Assembly (NCBI GenBank): GCA_024803745.1
Contig: JANJXV010000004.1
Coordinates: 47,663,358-47,727,357 of the forward strand
Direction: 5' to 3'
DNA length: 64,000 nucleotides
DNA from: Megascapheus bottae
Lineage: Eukaryota > Chordata > Mammalia > Rodentia > Geomyidae
The translations under genes and the position numbers were made by a program. A model generated the notes under the pieces. That model was not told where the DNA came from, searched no databases, and worked only from the letters and a program-made list of their open reading frames with translations. Within the stretch, counting starts at the first letter, position 1. Every line of letters starts with the position of its first letter. Positions 21,006 through 32,400 of the stretch are shown here, one piece after another.

Positions 21006-22430
21006 TAATATGCAGTAACTTAACTAATAAAGTTTTCCAATATCTGAGCTGTAGGAGGCAGCCCCCCCCAAAACCAGGATTATAAAATCCCTTAACAATA
21101 TTCCTTCCCCAAAAATGATCCATTCTCAGAAGGCAAAATGACAGTGAGATAATCATCCAGAGAGCTTTTGTCTGGGTTCATGGGCCAACTGAGACTGCAT
21201 ATGTTAAGCAGATGTAATGTATTTAATCTGCAAAGGGAAAAGGAAGCTTTGGCAGTTTTTCTTCAAAACACTCCCCTGTAAACTGGCAGAAAGAAGGAGT
21301 CTGGGAGAATGTGGTGCCAGATTGGCAGCATATCCTCCAGCCACAAGAAACTCATAGTAAATGAGAATAGTAGAAGGGAGCGGAAAACAGACTCACCACT
21401 TAAGCAGCTGCTCCCTTATGTACTACTTGTCATCTGTGGTATACCAAGACATTTCTGTATCAGACATTTGCTTACACACTTACAAATAAGCCATGAATAC
21501 TTACCTTCACTTTATAGAAATCTGTTTCCAGTATATCTATCCATAAATCACTGGCTAGCAAGTCAAGAGCTCAATCTGTAAACATGTACTAACTAACTTA
21601 GGAGTTTAGCTTTTCTCTTGTTGGAATCTTGTGGTCAATCAGGGAGTCAAAGTATGGCCAGAAATGAAATAATATGCTCTCCGAATCCTACAAGCAGCTT
21701 CTCTGGTAGCCAAAATTACACAAGTGACTATTAATGAATTTGGACTAGGGTCCAGAAAGATCCATCTAATGAGACATGCTGGTATTTTCATGGGAAAAAA
21801 ATATTCCCTCTGGATATTAATAGAATAATCTCTGAGCTATTTGAGAGTAACCTCCATTAATCAGCCTAAGATTAATAGTATATAGATTAACGTTGGATTG
21901 AAGATTATATGGATTAGTAATCTATGGCACAAAAGTTTAAACTGTGATCATTGTAGTGTGCCTGTGATTTTTACCATGGTCGTGATGTACTTTTCTATTA
22001 ACTGTCTCTACTTTCTTGTGAGCATTTTCTCCAGTCTTCCACTAGCTTGCTTCCCTATTAAATATTCTGCTAACAAATAGCAAAGAAGTGGCTTGCTTTT
22101 AAACAGGCCGCTAATCTTTCCAGCCCCCCCATAATTGATCTGTAGCCAACCATAAAGCATGGTTCAGCCTTATTTCAGAAACAATAGTATCATCAGCAAC
22201 CACTTGTCAATTATTAAAAATTCAAAAATATGTATGGTGGGTCTGTTATTTGTGACAATTTTTATTCCTAACATCTCTGATAGCCACTATAGTAATATGG
22301 AAACATTACTGTTAATAATAAAGACTGAAATTTTTTTTATCAATTTGTCTGTGCTTTATAGAACCATATGCTAGCCTTAGCGAATAGATAGGATTTGGTT
22401 GATTCTGTTTATCAAAGAGCAACAGAATGA

Positions 22431-22718
22431 CTGGGAATGTGGCTCAGTGGTAGAGTGCTTGCCTAGCATGCATGAAGTGCCAGGTTCAATTCTTCAGTAC
22501 CACATAAACAGAAAAAGCCGGAAGTGACACTGTGGTTCAAATGGTAGAGTGCTATTCTTTTTTTAAATTGTAATTAATAAAAGGGTTACATTATATTCAC
22601 CAGATAGAAGGTGCATTACTTCACATACATTGATACCCTTGCTATTCTTCAGCAAAAGACACTCAGGGTCAGTGCCCAAGCCCTGAGCTCAAGCCCCAGG
22701 ACTGGCAAAAAATAAAAA
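22431..22718 (+). repeat. Dimeric ID-type SINE split by an L1 end
   Basis: The first unit is intact (TGTGGCTCAGTGGTAGAGTG, GGTTCAATTCTTCAGTACC). The second is interrupted at 22559 and resumes at 22640 (GCCCTGAGCTCAAGCCCCAG). Confidence 0.88.
22560..22639 (-). mobile_element. Short L1 3'-end insertion inside a SINE
   Basis: An 80-bp L1 3' terminus (ATTGTAATTAATAAAAGGGT) is flanked by TGCTATTCTT at 22550-22559 and 22640-22649, a perfect 10-bp duplication. This is one of the shortest L1 copies here. Confidence 0.88.
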
Positions 22719-22739
22719 AACACAGAATTACCCAGAGTT

Positions 22740-22830
22740 TTTTTTAATATATATAACATTATATACTATATATATACACATACTATATATACTATATATA
22801 GTATATTATACATACATATATTATATGAAT
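22740..22830. repeat. AT-rich low-complexity tract
   Basis: TATATA blocks alternate with ACTATATATA and CATACTATAT. Partly self-complementary. Confidence 0.85.
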
Positions 22831-22884
22831 ATTGCAAATCTCGGGAGAAGCTTATGGCTTATGTCACTAATACAGGAATTTACT

Positions 22885-23081
22885 TTTTTTTAAAACCAGT
22901 CCTGAGGCTTGACTCAGGGCCTGGGCATGGTCCCTGAGCTTATTTTGTTCAAGAATAGCACTCTGCCACTTGAGCCACTGCGCCACTTCCGGCCTTTTCT
23001 GTGGATGTGGTACTGAGGAATTGAACCTGGAACTTCATACCTACTAGCAAGCACTCTATCACTAAGCCACATTCCCAGCCA
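22885..23081 (-). repeat. Dimeric ID-type SINE, older copy
   Basis: TGCCACTTGAGCCACTGCGC, GTGGTACTGAGGAATTGAAC and AAGCACTCTATCACTAAGCC in dimer order. Confidence 0.82.
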
Positions 23082-24597
23082 ACTAAAAAAAATAAAAATA
23101 AAAAAACATCTTTAGAATACCGCAATTCTGAAGATTCATTTAAATAATTCAGTGGTGCCAGGTACCATTCTATACCACTTCATGTCTTGAAGGTAACTCA
23201 TCTTGCTTGAGAACAGCCAGACATTAGCAATGTGGTGTATTTGGTTATTGATCTCTCATGGGAAAAGTGTTTTTAGAAGAAAAACAAATTATGAGATTCT
23301 GGTGTTTTGTTATTAGTTTTCTTTGTCTTATATGCCAACTTTCAAGACTATTCCAAAACAAGAGATCTGGAAATGTTTGAAATTATGGCAGCTTGTGGTC
23401 TCCTAAATCTGACATATATGGAGAGTTCATTTTAAGAATTAAGTTATAGCTTTAACTTCCATTCTATTCCTTAAACTAATCAAGTATTAAAATGAATGGA
23501 AATATACCATAAATACTTAAAATTTGCAAGGTAATGAAAAGTAATCTCCAACTTAATTCCATTGGCAAAAAGTCAAATGAAGTTTTCAAAGACACTTTTT
23601 CCTATTAGTTGCCCAGTTCAATGTTTTATCAATTCTGAAAAGTGAAAATTAAAAACAAACTTAAAAGACTGAAAACTGCCACATGGATGCTTGGAAGAAG
23701 ACAGAAGCTATTCTTCAGGTGAAAACATTAGGCATATTTGTTGATATTCAAAAAATATGGCTAAGCTCTTCTACAAAATATACCTTAAAATTCTTTTAAA
23801 ATTATGATGCTTCGTCTTTGGGTCTAATATTTTTTTATCATTTCCCCATTCATTGGCATCTTTTCTTTGTTCTATTCTACTTTCTTTGAGTTTATTTTTA
23901 AATTTACTGTAAATTTATTGACCTGTATTTATCCTAAAATCTTGGCTATTTACTACTTTCATTTTCACACAATTCTGAGATTTTTTTTACATCCCATTAT
24001 TACTTCTTTAATCCCTAAGTTATATAATGTTTCATCATTTCAAGATTATAGGGGTACTTTTAACATCTTGTTCAGGCCAAGCTTAGAGATGCATAATGCT
24101 AATTTTAGAAATTATAAGTTTCCATAGTGATTATTTATTCTCAAAGTGCTTCATGTATACTATGAAAAATATATTCTAATTCTCATCCACTTGTCACCTG
24201 TTGATTGTTTTTTATGTCTTTCCTGTGCTTGCTGACTTTTTTTCTATTTGATGTATATTAGAAGAATATTTAAATCCATAAAATAGGCAAACAGCTCAAG
24301 AAGAAAAAAGATAAACAACATAAATATAGGAAATATAAGTCTTATGGGTACAGGAAAATAGAACTAAATCCAACGATTAAGTACTAGAAACTAGAAGACT
24401 TTAACAAATAAGTATCTTTGATGTGTGTCATATATATGATGTGCATATATATAAGCTGTGTAGATTATATGTGTATGATGTATATAGCATATGCATGTTT
24501 GGTATATCTTTTAGATATGCCATGAGATTATATATATATAATTAAATATGACTAAAGAATCAAAATCTTGAAAAATATTGAAGTTGGTCAAACTTGC

Positions 24598-24830
24598 TGC
24601 AAGCTGAGGGTATGCTCGAGGAGTACAGCATCTGCCTAGCCACCATGAGGCTCTAAGTTCAAACCCCAGTACCATCCTCCCCCGCAAAAAAAGAAGAAAT
24701 GAGAAACAACCAGCATATTAGTATGTGCCTGTAATCCCAGCACTTTGGAGGTTGAGGAAGGAGTGTTGCATGTTCCAGGCCAGCCTGAGCTACATAGACA
24801 GACTGAATCTCATTCCTCCCACCCCCAAAT
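24598..24830 (+). repeat. ID-like monomer followed by B1-like SINE
   Basis: 24598-24690: AGGAGTACAGCATCTGCCTA then AAGTTCAAACCCCAGTACC with an A tail. 24705-24830: TGCCTGTAATCCCAGCACTT and GGCCAGCCTGAGCTACATAG. Confidence 0.7.
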
Positions 24831-25337
24831 AACTTCCCATATATAGTAACAGTAGTTGAAAGTCTATACTTTCCTTGATACCAGAAGAAAAATAGCTAAA
24901 ATTGAGATGTCAATTTGTTTTTTTATAAGTGAACATGTTAGAACACTTAAGAGTTGTAAAAGCGTAAGATACAAAAATGCATGAAGTATTCATCCAGTGA
25001 TGAAGGCTGTTGCATCTGTAAAAAGCCCAGCTGGCGTCCTGCTGGTCTGGGCTTCTCCCCAACCCAGGTACAGATGCACCAGAGCTATTGTCTGGGAGAG
25101 AGACTGTCCCTTTCATACCAACCATTGCTCAGAGACTGCCAGAGACCAAGAACGCTATTGTAGGTAGCATTTATGGAAATGAGATGCAATGAGATACAGA
25201 GTAAAACAATGAAGATGAGATAGTTGTAAAGTTTTCAGAGGATGAAAGGCTATTACCAAATTTTTCTGGATTTTTTTTAAAGTAAGTCACCCCAGTTTCC
25301 CTGTTTCCAGTGCATGTTTCATGTTTTTTTTCAAATC

Positions 25338-25700
25338 TTTAAAACATTGTTATTGTAGAGGTGATTTACAGAGGGGTTACAGTTACATAAATCAGGTAAT
25401 GAGTACATTTCTTATTAAACAGTGTCACCACTTCCCTTACTTTCTTCCAGCTTTTCCCTCCCTACCTTCCTTCCATACAAGTTGTATAGTTCATTTTCAA
25501 CTCAGTGTCTAGTGAGTGGCTCACACTTTATCCCACTGTGTCTGTGCTCCCTCTTACATGCAAGACAAAAATCAAAAACAGCACCCAATGAGAAAAAATT
25601 AAAAAAGCAAAATAACATAAAACCTTTTCTATTTCTTGGAGCTCATTTTGATAAACATCATTTTATATGATCATATGCCCATAGCTATTGAAGCTTTGTG
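25338..25700 (-). repeat. L1-related 3'-end fragment
   Basis: On - it ends GTAACTGTAACCCCTCTGTA then AATCACCTCTACAATAACA, matching the 3' end at about 54790 (TTACCCCTCTGTACATCACC). An older L1 subfamily than the 30165 copy. Confidence 0.55.
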
Positions 25701-25840
25701 ATCCTCTCCTAAGAATATCTTCCTTTGGTCTCTTTGTGTGAATGTCTAGTGTCCTGTATAGTGTTATCATGTCCCAGTGTATTTTCTTTTTGTCTTTTAC
25801 CTTCAAGTGTGTTTATCTGTAGATTTAAATCTTGTTCCTA

Positions 25841-25925
25841 CTTTTTTTTTGTCAGTCATGGGCTTGAACCCTGGGCCTTGGGTTATCCTACTCTGACACT
25901 TCAGACACAGCACCACTTCTTTCCA
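25841..25925 (-). repeat. Truncated composite or ID SINE tail
   Basis: GGGCTTGAACCCTGGGCCTT and CAGACACAGCACCACTTC after a T9 run. Confidence 0.5.
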
Positions 25926-26086
25926 CTTTTAATTTCAACATGTCTCATTCATTCTTTTGTGAGAAAGGACAGGGTTTAGTGGTTGAACTAGCTAAACCTA
26001 TCCCCAAAATAGGCCTTGAACTCTACCTGTGAATATGCCCCCTGTTTTAGCTGCATTGCAAACTGATAAAAGCACTTGGGTCAAAG

Positions 26087-26323
26087 CTTGGTCAGGTGGC
26101 TCACACCTGTAATCATAGTTACTCAGGAGGCTAAGATCTGAGGATCAAGATTCCAAAGCCAGCAAGGGCACAAAAGGACTTGAGTCTCTTATCTCCAATT
26201 AACCTCTAGAAAATGGGAAAAGGACCTTGGCTCTTGGTAGAGCAGTAGCCTTGAGCTGAAGAGCTCAGAGGCAGTGCCCAGGTCCCATAACTCAGGCCCC
26301 ATAACCCACCAAAAAAAAAAAAA
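26087..26323 (+). repeat. Composite B1/ID SINE next to a KLHL32 donor
   Basis: GTGGCTCACACCTGTAATCA, CTTATCTCCAATTAACCTCT and AGCAGTAGCCTTGAGCTGAA, with an A14 tail ending 42 bp from the donor at 26365. Antisense to KLHL32. Confidence 0.9.
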
Positions 26324-26365
26324 GAAGCACATGGGTCAACTTCAAAAGAAACTCCAGCCACTTAC

Positions 26366-26460
26366 CTGGATACAAGCCAGAGGCTCATTGGTCCAAATTG
26401 AATATCCACCAACTAAATATATTCTCCCATTATGTACAGCGACTCCAGATTCATTCTGGC
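26366..26460 (-). CDS. KLHL32: KLHL32 coding exon, kelch repeat 6
   Basis: The 95-nt exon lies between acceptor CTTTAG and donor GTAAGT. Its first two bases (GC) complete a glycine codon started at 29813. It then reads QNESGVAVHNGRIYLVGGYS and IWTNEPLACIQ. YLVGG is the double-glycine signature of a kelch blade. It starts in phase 1 and ends in phase 0, so skipping it alone would shift the frame. A composite SINE ends only 42 bp past the donor. Confidence 0.96.
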
Positions 26461-27542
26461 CTAAAGTAAAAAGAATTGAATGAGAAGAAAAAACATCATT
26501 TCTTACATGTTTTAATTAACCCTTTTTCCCCTGAGGAAGACAATTTCCCCTGTGGCACTTTGTTATACTGCATGGGATTTTTGTAGGAACTAATCACTAC
26601 CTCTAGAAAGTAAAAGAATTAACTATGTCAGGTCAGAACCAGACCAAAGCACTTGCTAACCAGCCAAGTTAGTCAAATGAAGAATTAAACAAAGCAATAA
26701 TAAACTACACTATACTATAGCACTATACTCTTGTAAGTATGCCATTAATTTATAGCAATAAAATCTGGTATATTTTAGATATGCAAAACACTCATATGCC
26801 CACAAATGCCTTTAAGGTAAGTGCTTACATTCTTTTGGGTAACAACTGCATCCTCAAGAAGACAATAAAACAGAGCCACCACAAATGAAGACAAATAGCA
26901 GAAAAAAAATAGATAAAGTTGCCTCCATGCCTTTCTTTACATAGACAACAGTTTTAAGATTACATTAAAGCACCTGAGCTGGGACCAACCTGGATAATCT
27001 CTTGATACTAACATGCCAAAATGATGAAAGGTTTCCCCTCCCACTTGGAAAAAAAAAAGACAGAATAACTCACTACCACATATTCTTCCCTGGAGGCCAT
27101 GGAAACGAAAGTCTTTTTTATTGATGAGCTGACACAGGATTGACTGGAGTAATAAATAAGCTGGATTCTATAACAGGCAGAATCACAGATCCAAGGATCC
27201 AGGGTCTACAGTGTCCCTACAACTGACAATTCACTTCTTGCTCAAAAATCATTTTGCAAAAACATGCTCAATGCAAAGCACCCAATACTTGTTCCCATTG
27301 GAGGCTCTCCAACAACTGGGAGTGACTACTGCCCATTCAACATATCCAAATGTCTTCCGGAATTTTGAGTTACTTGTATTTGAACAACTTTGGAAGGTTC
27401 TGCTCCTTTGTAGATATTAATAATACACACTGGCATGGGAGACAACTTTTTCCAATCTGCTTTTCCTTCATTCTTTTTTTTTTCAGGTGGAAAGGGACCA
27501 CACTTATGCCTGGCTGAGGATATATAGTTAGAAAACCCTTTG

Positions 27543-27758
27543 TGGGCCAGGAGCATAGCCTAGTGGTAGAGTGCTTGCCCAGCATCCTAGCATTCATGAA
27601 ACCCTGGTTTCGATTCCTCGGTACTACATACACAGAAAAGGCCAGAAGTGGTGCTATGGTTCAAATGGTAGAGTGCTAGCCTTGAGAAAGCCCAAGGACA
27701 GTGCCCAGGCCCTGAGTTCTAGCCCCGACTGGCAAAAAAAAAAAAAAGAAAGAAAAAA
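27543..27758 (+). repeat. Dimeric ID-type SINE
   Basis: GCCTAGTGGTAGAGTGCTTG, GGTTTCGATTCCTCGGTACT and ATGGTTCAAATGGTAGAGTG with an A-rich tail. A short internal duplication (AGCATCCTAGCATTCATG) distinguishes it. Confidence 0.9.
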
Positions 27759-27887
27759 GAAATTCCGTGCACAGAACCACTAAGGTTTCATTTCTAGAAC
27801 ACTACACCCAAAATAAAAATAAAAATAAAAAATAAAGACCACCATTTCACTGAACTCCTGAACTTAAAAGACATAAAAAAGGATGAA

Positions 27888-28172
27888 ACAAGCTTGGTGT
27901 AGTGACTTATGCCTATAATCCTAGCTACTCAAGAGGCTGAGATCTAAGGATCAAAGTTCAAAGCCAGCCCAGGCACAAAAGGACTGGAACCCTTATCTCC
28001 AGTTAACCTCTAGAAAACAGGATCTGGGGCTTGGCTCAAGGGTAGGGCGGTAGCCTTGAGCTGAAGAACTCAGGGACAATGCCTAGATCCAGGGGTAGGG
28101 CAGTAGCCTTGAGCTGAAGAGCTTAGGGACAGTGCCCAGGCCTAGAGTACAAGTCCCACTACCCCCAGGGGG
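27888..28172 (+). repeat. Composite B1/ID SINE with duplicated tail unit
   Basis: The head and link are normal. The ID-like tail segment GTAGGGCGGTAGCCTTGAGC to GGGACAATGCC (about 28038-28090) is repeated in tandem at 28091-28142, giving a copy about 52 bp longer than usual. Confidence 0.87.
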
Positions 28173-28289
28173 AAAAAGAAGGATGATACAGTGAGAAGTA
28201 AAATATAAATTGCTCCTGTAAAGAATTATTAACTTACAGAACCTTGCTCCTTCTATCTGTATCAATATGTGCCTATTGACTGGTGATAA

Positions 28290-29325
28290 AAATCCTGGCA
28301 TGACTATAGACACATGAAGCATCTCTGGCCATAAAAGAAATGAAAATCAAACAACTTAGAGATTCCACCTCACTCCAGTTAGAATGACCATGATCAAAAA
28401 ATCTAGTAAGAACAGTTGCTGGTGGGGAATGTGGCCAGGAGGGATCACTGCTACATTGTTGGTGGGAGTGGAACCAACCCAGATGTCCTTTAGTAGATTA
28501 TTGGATCAAGAAGATGTGGTATTTATACACAATGGAATTCTATGCTGCCATTAGAATCACATCACCCCATTTACTCCATTTGTAAAGAAATGGAAAGACA
28601 TGGAAAAAATCATATTAAGTGAAGTAAGCCAGAACCAAAGGAATATAGGCTGAATAGTTTCCCTCATTTGTAATAATTAGTACACATCTAGGACTCTCCT
28701 AGCAGAGGATTGCAAAAGGACAAAACCTAGGTACATAAGGTCATATAGGATGGGACTAAATGAAAGAATCTCTAGGATATGCAAGTAAGAGCTTTAGCTT
28801 GTGAGATTGTTGTTCTCAATGTAAGTAATTTCTCTTCTCTTTTGTTGCCCATTGGTTAATGTCATATAGTTACTGTATCTGACTTTGTTACTTGTTATAA
28901 TGCATATATGTTGTGTTTTTGTTTTTTTGTTTTTTTTTGTTTTTTTCCCAGTCCTGGGCTTGAGCTCAGGGCCTGAGCACTGTCCTTGGACTTTTCTCAA
29001 GGCTAGAGCTCTACCACTTGAGCCTCAGCACCACTTCCGGCTTTTTTCTATGTATGTGGTACCGAGGAATCGAACCCGGGTCTTCATGCATGCTAGGCAA
29101 GCACTTTAACCACTAGGCCAAACTCCCGGCCCTATAATGTATATATGTTTATTTGAAATAGGAACAGGGGGTAAATTAGATGATTGGGAAGGGTGAGGGG
29201 AGGGAATGGAGACAAAACATGAGAAGGGGATATGGATGTGTGAGAAGTGATATACCTAGTATCTGGCAAATGTAACTGTAACCCTTCTATACATTATCCA
29301 GACAATAGAAAATAAATTTTAAAAA
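28290..29325 (+). mobile_element. 5'-truncated L1, interrupted by a SINE
   Basis: It starts inside ORF2 (ACATGAAGCATCTCTGGCCA, TTGGTGGGAGTGGAACC, ACACAATGGAATTCTATGCT), continues through the 3' UTR to TGTAACTGTAACCCTTCTAT, and has an A-rich end. The ORF2 frame is broken by stops. A younger SINE sits at 28912-29132. Confidence 0.85.
28912..29132 (-). repeat. Dimeric ID-type SINE inserted in an L1
   Basis: A nearly consensus dimer, flanked by TATAATGCATATATGT (28896-28911) and TATAATGTATATATGT (29133-29148), a 16-bp duplication with one mismatch. Its insertion post-dates the L1. Confidence 0.94.
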
Positions 29326-29621
29326 GCGCCCTGGTATGATTCTTTTGGTTCTATAAAAACGTGTACAAAGGTAGCGACACTTACTTTCTACAGAAAGTAG
29401 AGCCACTTCAATGTGTCCACAATGTTACAAGAGAAAAAGTAAGCAGCTTTTTAGTTAATAAAAGCAAGTTGCTTTACTGACTGCACTTCATATTTGGAGA
29501 TGCACCAAAAAAAAAAGTCTAAAAGTCTAAGGAAACAAATCCTCACTAAGCAAGTGTAAAAACTTCTTAAAATCTCTGAATATAATATATGTGGATATTA
29601 TATATATTTGCTTTTACTCAA

Positions 29622-29776
29622 AAACGTGGAGTTCTGCCATTTGAGCCACATTGGTTTTTTGCTGATCCATTTGAAATAAGAGCACAGACTTTCTTGCTCA
29701 GGCTCACTTTGAACTGCCATCCTCAGGTTCCTGCCTCACGATAGGATTACACCAGTGAGCCATCAACACCTGGCCC
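29622..29776 (-). repeat. Composite SINE fragment next to the GC donor
   Basis: TTGAGCCACATTGGTTTTTT, CTCAGGCTCACTTTGAACTG, GGATTACACCAGTGAGCCAT and CAACACCTGGCC match the composite reversed. It ends 36 bp from the KLHL32 GC donor at 29812. Confidence 0.7.
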
Positions 29777-29812
29777 TGTTTAAAAAAAAAAAGTTTTAAA
29801 TCAGATACTTGC

Positions 29813-30005
29813 CAGTCAACAGGTTAAAATTGCAACGGGTCCACTGATCAGTGTCCATGTTGTAAGAATCTATGTGGCGCACAAGAATCCGGTCATTGTT
29901 GTAATCCAGATCATTGCCTCCTAGAACATAAAGCTTCCTCTGGATGGCAGCCATGGAATGGTAGACTCTTCTCTGTAGCATGGGGCTGCGGCTTATCCAC
30001 TTATT
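29813..30005 (-). CDS. KLHL32: KLHL32 coding exon, kelch repeat 5
   Basis: The 193-nt exon follows acceptor CATCCCCCAG, starts in phase 0 with NKWISRSPMLQRRVYHSMAA, and continues IQRKLYVLGG, NDLDYNNDRILV and DTDQWTRCNFNLLTG. YVLGG is the kelch double glycine, and the DTDQW segment is the conserved tryptophan region of the blade. It ends after one base of a glycine codon at an atypical donor, G|GCAAGT. The open frame running past the junction (KYLI) is intron. Confidence 0.96.
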
Positions 30006-30164
30006 CTGGGGGATGGGGGGAGAGAAAAACATGCAAGTACATTCTCTTAATAGGGGCTGTCTTTGGTAGAAACAGCAGCAAGCTCATTGTCCATCAGGAC
30101 CCAATGTTTTTATCCACATGTTATTTGATTATCATTTACATTCATGAAGAAAGCGGTCTTTTCT

Positions 30165-30651
30165 TTTTTTCATATATTTTTTATTGTAATTAATAGAAGG
30201 GTTACATTATATTCACCCAATAGAAGGTGCATTATTTCACATACACTGATACTCTTTCTCATGTCTTGGTCCCCATTTCCCTCCACCCACCCCCTCCCCT
30301 CATCTTGTTTTCCCCCCTTCCCTATCCTATTTCAAATAACCAAATAAGCATATATACAACAAGGTGAAATACTGTAATAATATGAGATAACCAAGGGACA
30401 GCAAAAGAGATGAGAGATAACATAGTATATTAAGGACAACAATCACTCATTATATGGCTTTTGTTTCTATATCCTGGAGGTCTTTTCATTTAGCATCATA
30501 CTATATGGCCTTATGTATCTAGGTTTTGCTCTATTGCAAATCTCTGCTATGAGGGCCCAAGGTTTCTACTGATTATGACAAATGAGGGAAATTATTGAGC
30601 CTATGTTCCTTTGAATCTGGCTTACTTCACTTAACATGATTTTTTCCGAGT
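30165..30651 (-). mobile_element. 5'-truncated L1 3' end with target-site duplication
   Basis: 487 bp on -, from the last ORF2 codons (AAAAAATCATGTTAAGTGAA) to the end CATTATATTCACC reversed on +. Flanked by GAAAGCGGTCTTTTCT (30149-30164) and GAAAGCTGTCTTTTCT (30652-30667), 16 bp with one mismatch. Confidence 0.9.
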
Positions 30652-31220
30652 GAAAGCTGTCTTTTCTATCCAAGTGTTTTGCTTCTTTTTCTATCTGTTT
30701 TGTGAGAATTGTTTTTCTAAAAGGTTCCTGGTTTCGGCCAGGTGGCTTGGCCCTTGTTAATTACACTTTAATTAGCTCTTTTTTCTTACTCCACTTTAAT
30801 GAAGACATCCTGTAATAAGCCCGTTGAATTTTAGTATATACATCAGATTCTTGTTAATTAAGTCACATCCTTTTGCAGTCCAAGGAGAGGGACAGGATCT
30901 GCTGGGTTAGGGATAAAATGGGAGCAGCCTGCCTGCTCTGTATGCTTGCTTTCTTGAATTTTATTGATTGTTGGACAGGGAGCACCTTCTGCAGAAGAAA
31001 ACTTTGCCTTTCTGAGTTCTTCTTCAGTTGGCGTCCTCATTTCCCCATGACATCCCCATATCCCAAGGCATAGATAATGTGTATTCGAAGTCATGAGCTT
31101 CTTACATGCAAATAAGTACCAAAGAACCACAATGTCTAGTATTATTTTGTGGCTTAAATAAGACAATTCTTCTGGTTTGCATTTTAGAAGACACTTCATG
31201 TTTTGTGAGGGACATATTTA

Positions 31221-31480
31221 AATATTTCATAAAGGCTCATCTTTTTAATTATCTTTGGTTGTACAAAGGGGTTTCAAGTCAACAAATGAGTGTATAGATA
31301 GACAACATGTTAAGCAGTGTTACCACCCCCATCATTCTCCCCCAACCTTTCCAATTCCAACCATACCTTCAAGCTGCTTATATGTATATTGAGGATTCAT
31401 GACTGTATTGGCTAATTCTGCCTCTTTCCATTTGTCTGCCCCCTCTCCTTGTCAAATTCAGAGAATTTGCTCATGGAAAT
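31221..31480 (-). repeat. Possible old L1 3'-end fragment
   Basis: TTGGTTGTACAAAGGGGTTT followed by a long C/T-rich stretch with CATTCTCCCCCAACC resembles the L1 3' ends elsewhere in the window but is much decayed. Confidence 0.4.
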
Positions 31481-31504
31481 TACTCCCTAATTACGTGACT
31501 GGAT

Positions 31505-31725
31505 ATGTGGTGAATAGTGGTGTAATGATTAAGAGAACAGTCTCTTGATTCCAAATGCCCAGACTATAACCCATGTGTGATGTTTAGCAGTTTACTTAAT
31601 CTCTGCCTGTTTCCTCTGTAAAATGGGGATGTTAATACGTACATGGTATTGTGAAGATAAAATGAGCTAATACATGTTACACATTTAGTAAAATGTTACA
31701 TGTAACATGTTCAATATATGTTCCC
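31505..31725 (+). repeat. MIR element
   Basis: TTTACTTAATCTCTGCCTGT, TTCCTCTGTAAAATGGGGAT, GTGAAGATAAAATGAGCTAA and TACATGTTACACATTTAGTA follow the MIR core and 3' consensus closely in order. Confidence 0.8.
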
Positions 31726-31809
31726 ATTTAAAAAATGAATAAAAAGATAATCACTGGATACCCAGGGTCCCTTGATAACCTAGGCTGCAAATACCTTTGC
31801 TTTCCTTTC

Positions 31810-32149
31810 CATCACTTCCAGCTTTTTTCTATGTATGTGGTACTGAGGAATTGAACCTGGGTCTTCATGCATGCTAGGCAAACACTTTAACCACTAGGCC
31901 AAACTCCCGGCCCTGTTTGTTTGTTTTTTATGGGTCATGAGGCTTGAACTCAGCCTGGGCACTGTCCCTGAGCTTTTCAGCTCAAGGCTATCGCCCTACC
32001 TTTGAGCCAAGCCCCACTTCCTGTTTTCTAGAGGTTAATTGGAGGTAAGTCTCAGATTCTTTTGTGCCCGAAATGGCTTTGAGCCTAGATCCTCAGATCT
32101 CAGCCTCCTGAGTAGCTAGTATTTGCAGGTATGAGCCACCGCAACCGGC
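31810..32149 (-). repeat. ID monomer half plus composite B1/ID SINE
   Basis: 31810-31913 is the tRNA-like half of an ID dimer (GGAATTGAACCTGGGTCTTC). 31914-32149 is a composite SINE reversed (GGTTAATTGGAGGTAAGTCT, CTCAGCCTCCTGAGTAGCTA). Confidence 0.82.
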
Positions 32150-32400
32150 AAAGCTTAAGATTTTTAATTTTGGATCCTCTCTTATTTCCTTTGTATGAAC
32201 TTACTTTAATGTTTGCAATTGAGTTTCTTGCAAGACCAGGAAAAGTTGTTTTAGGCACATGTTTGCTTGTATTGGTAATCGGTCAAGTCTTGCATGAAAA
32301 CTTCAGTAAATGTTCAATATTCAGTTATAGATTACTTTCCAGAAGAAAGGTACGCTCAGACCCTCTGTAAATAAGGCTCCTATTTAAAATATTAACTGTA

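Larger units (their letters stand above)
20166..26365 (-). other. KLHL32: KLHL32 last intron (6.2 kb)
   Basis: Canonical GTAAGT...TAG. It holds ID dimers at 20788 and 22885, an ID dimer at 22431 broken by an L1 end, ID-like and B1-like pieces at 24.6-24.8 kb, an L1-like 3' end at 25.34-25.70 kb and a composite SINE ending 42 bp from the donor. The stretches 21010-22430 and 23090-24590 show no recognisable gene; 22740-22830 is nearly pure A/T. Confidence 0.85.
26461..29812 (-). other. KLHL32: KLHL32 intron with GC donor (3.35 kb)
   Basis: On the coding strand the exon ends ...ACTG and the intron starts GCAAGT; the acceptor is CTTTAG. Codon joining (G + GC = Gly) fixes both boundaries. The intron holds composite SINEs (27888, 29622), ID dimers (27543, 28912) and a truncated L1 (28290-29325). 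The stretch 26470-27540 has no repeat or gene I recognise. Confidence 0.88.
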
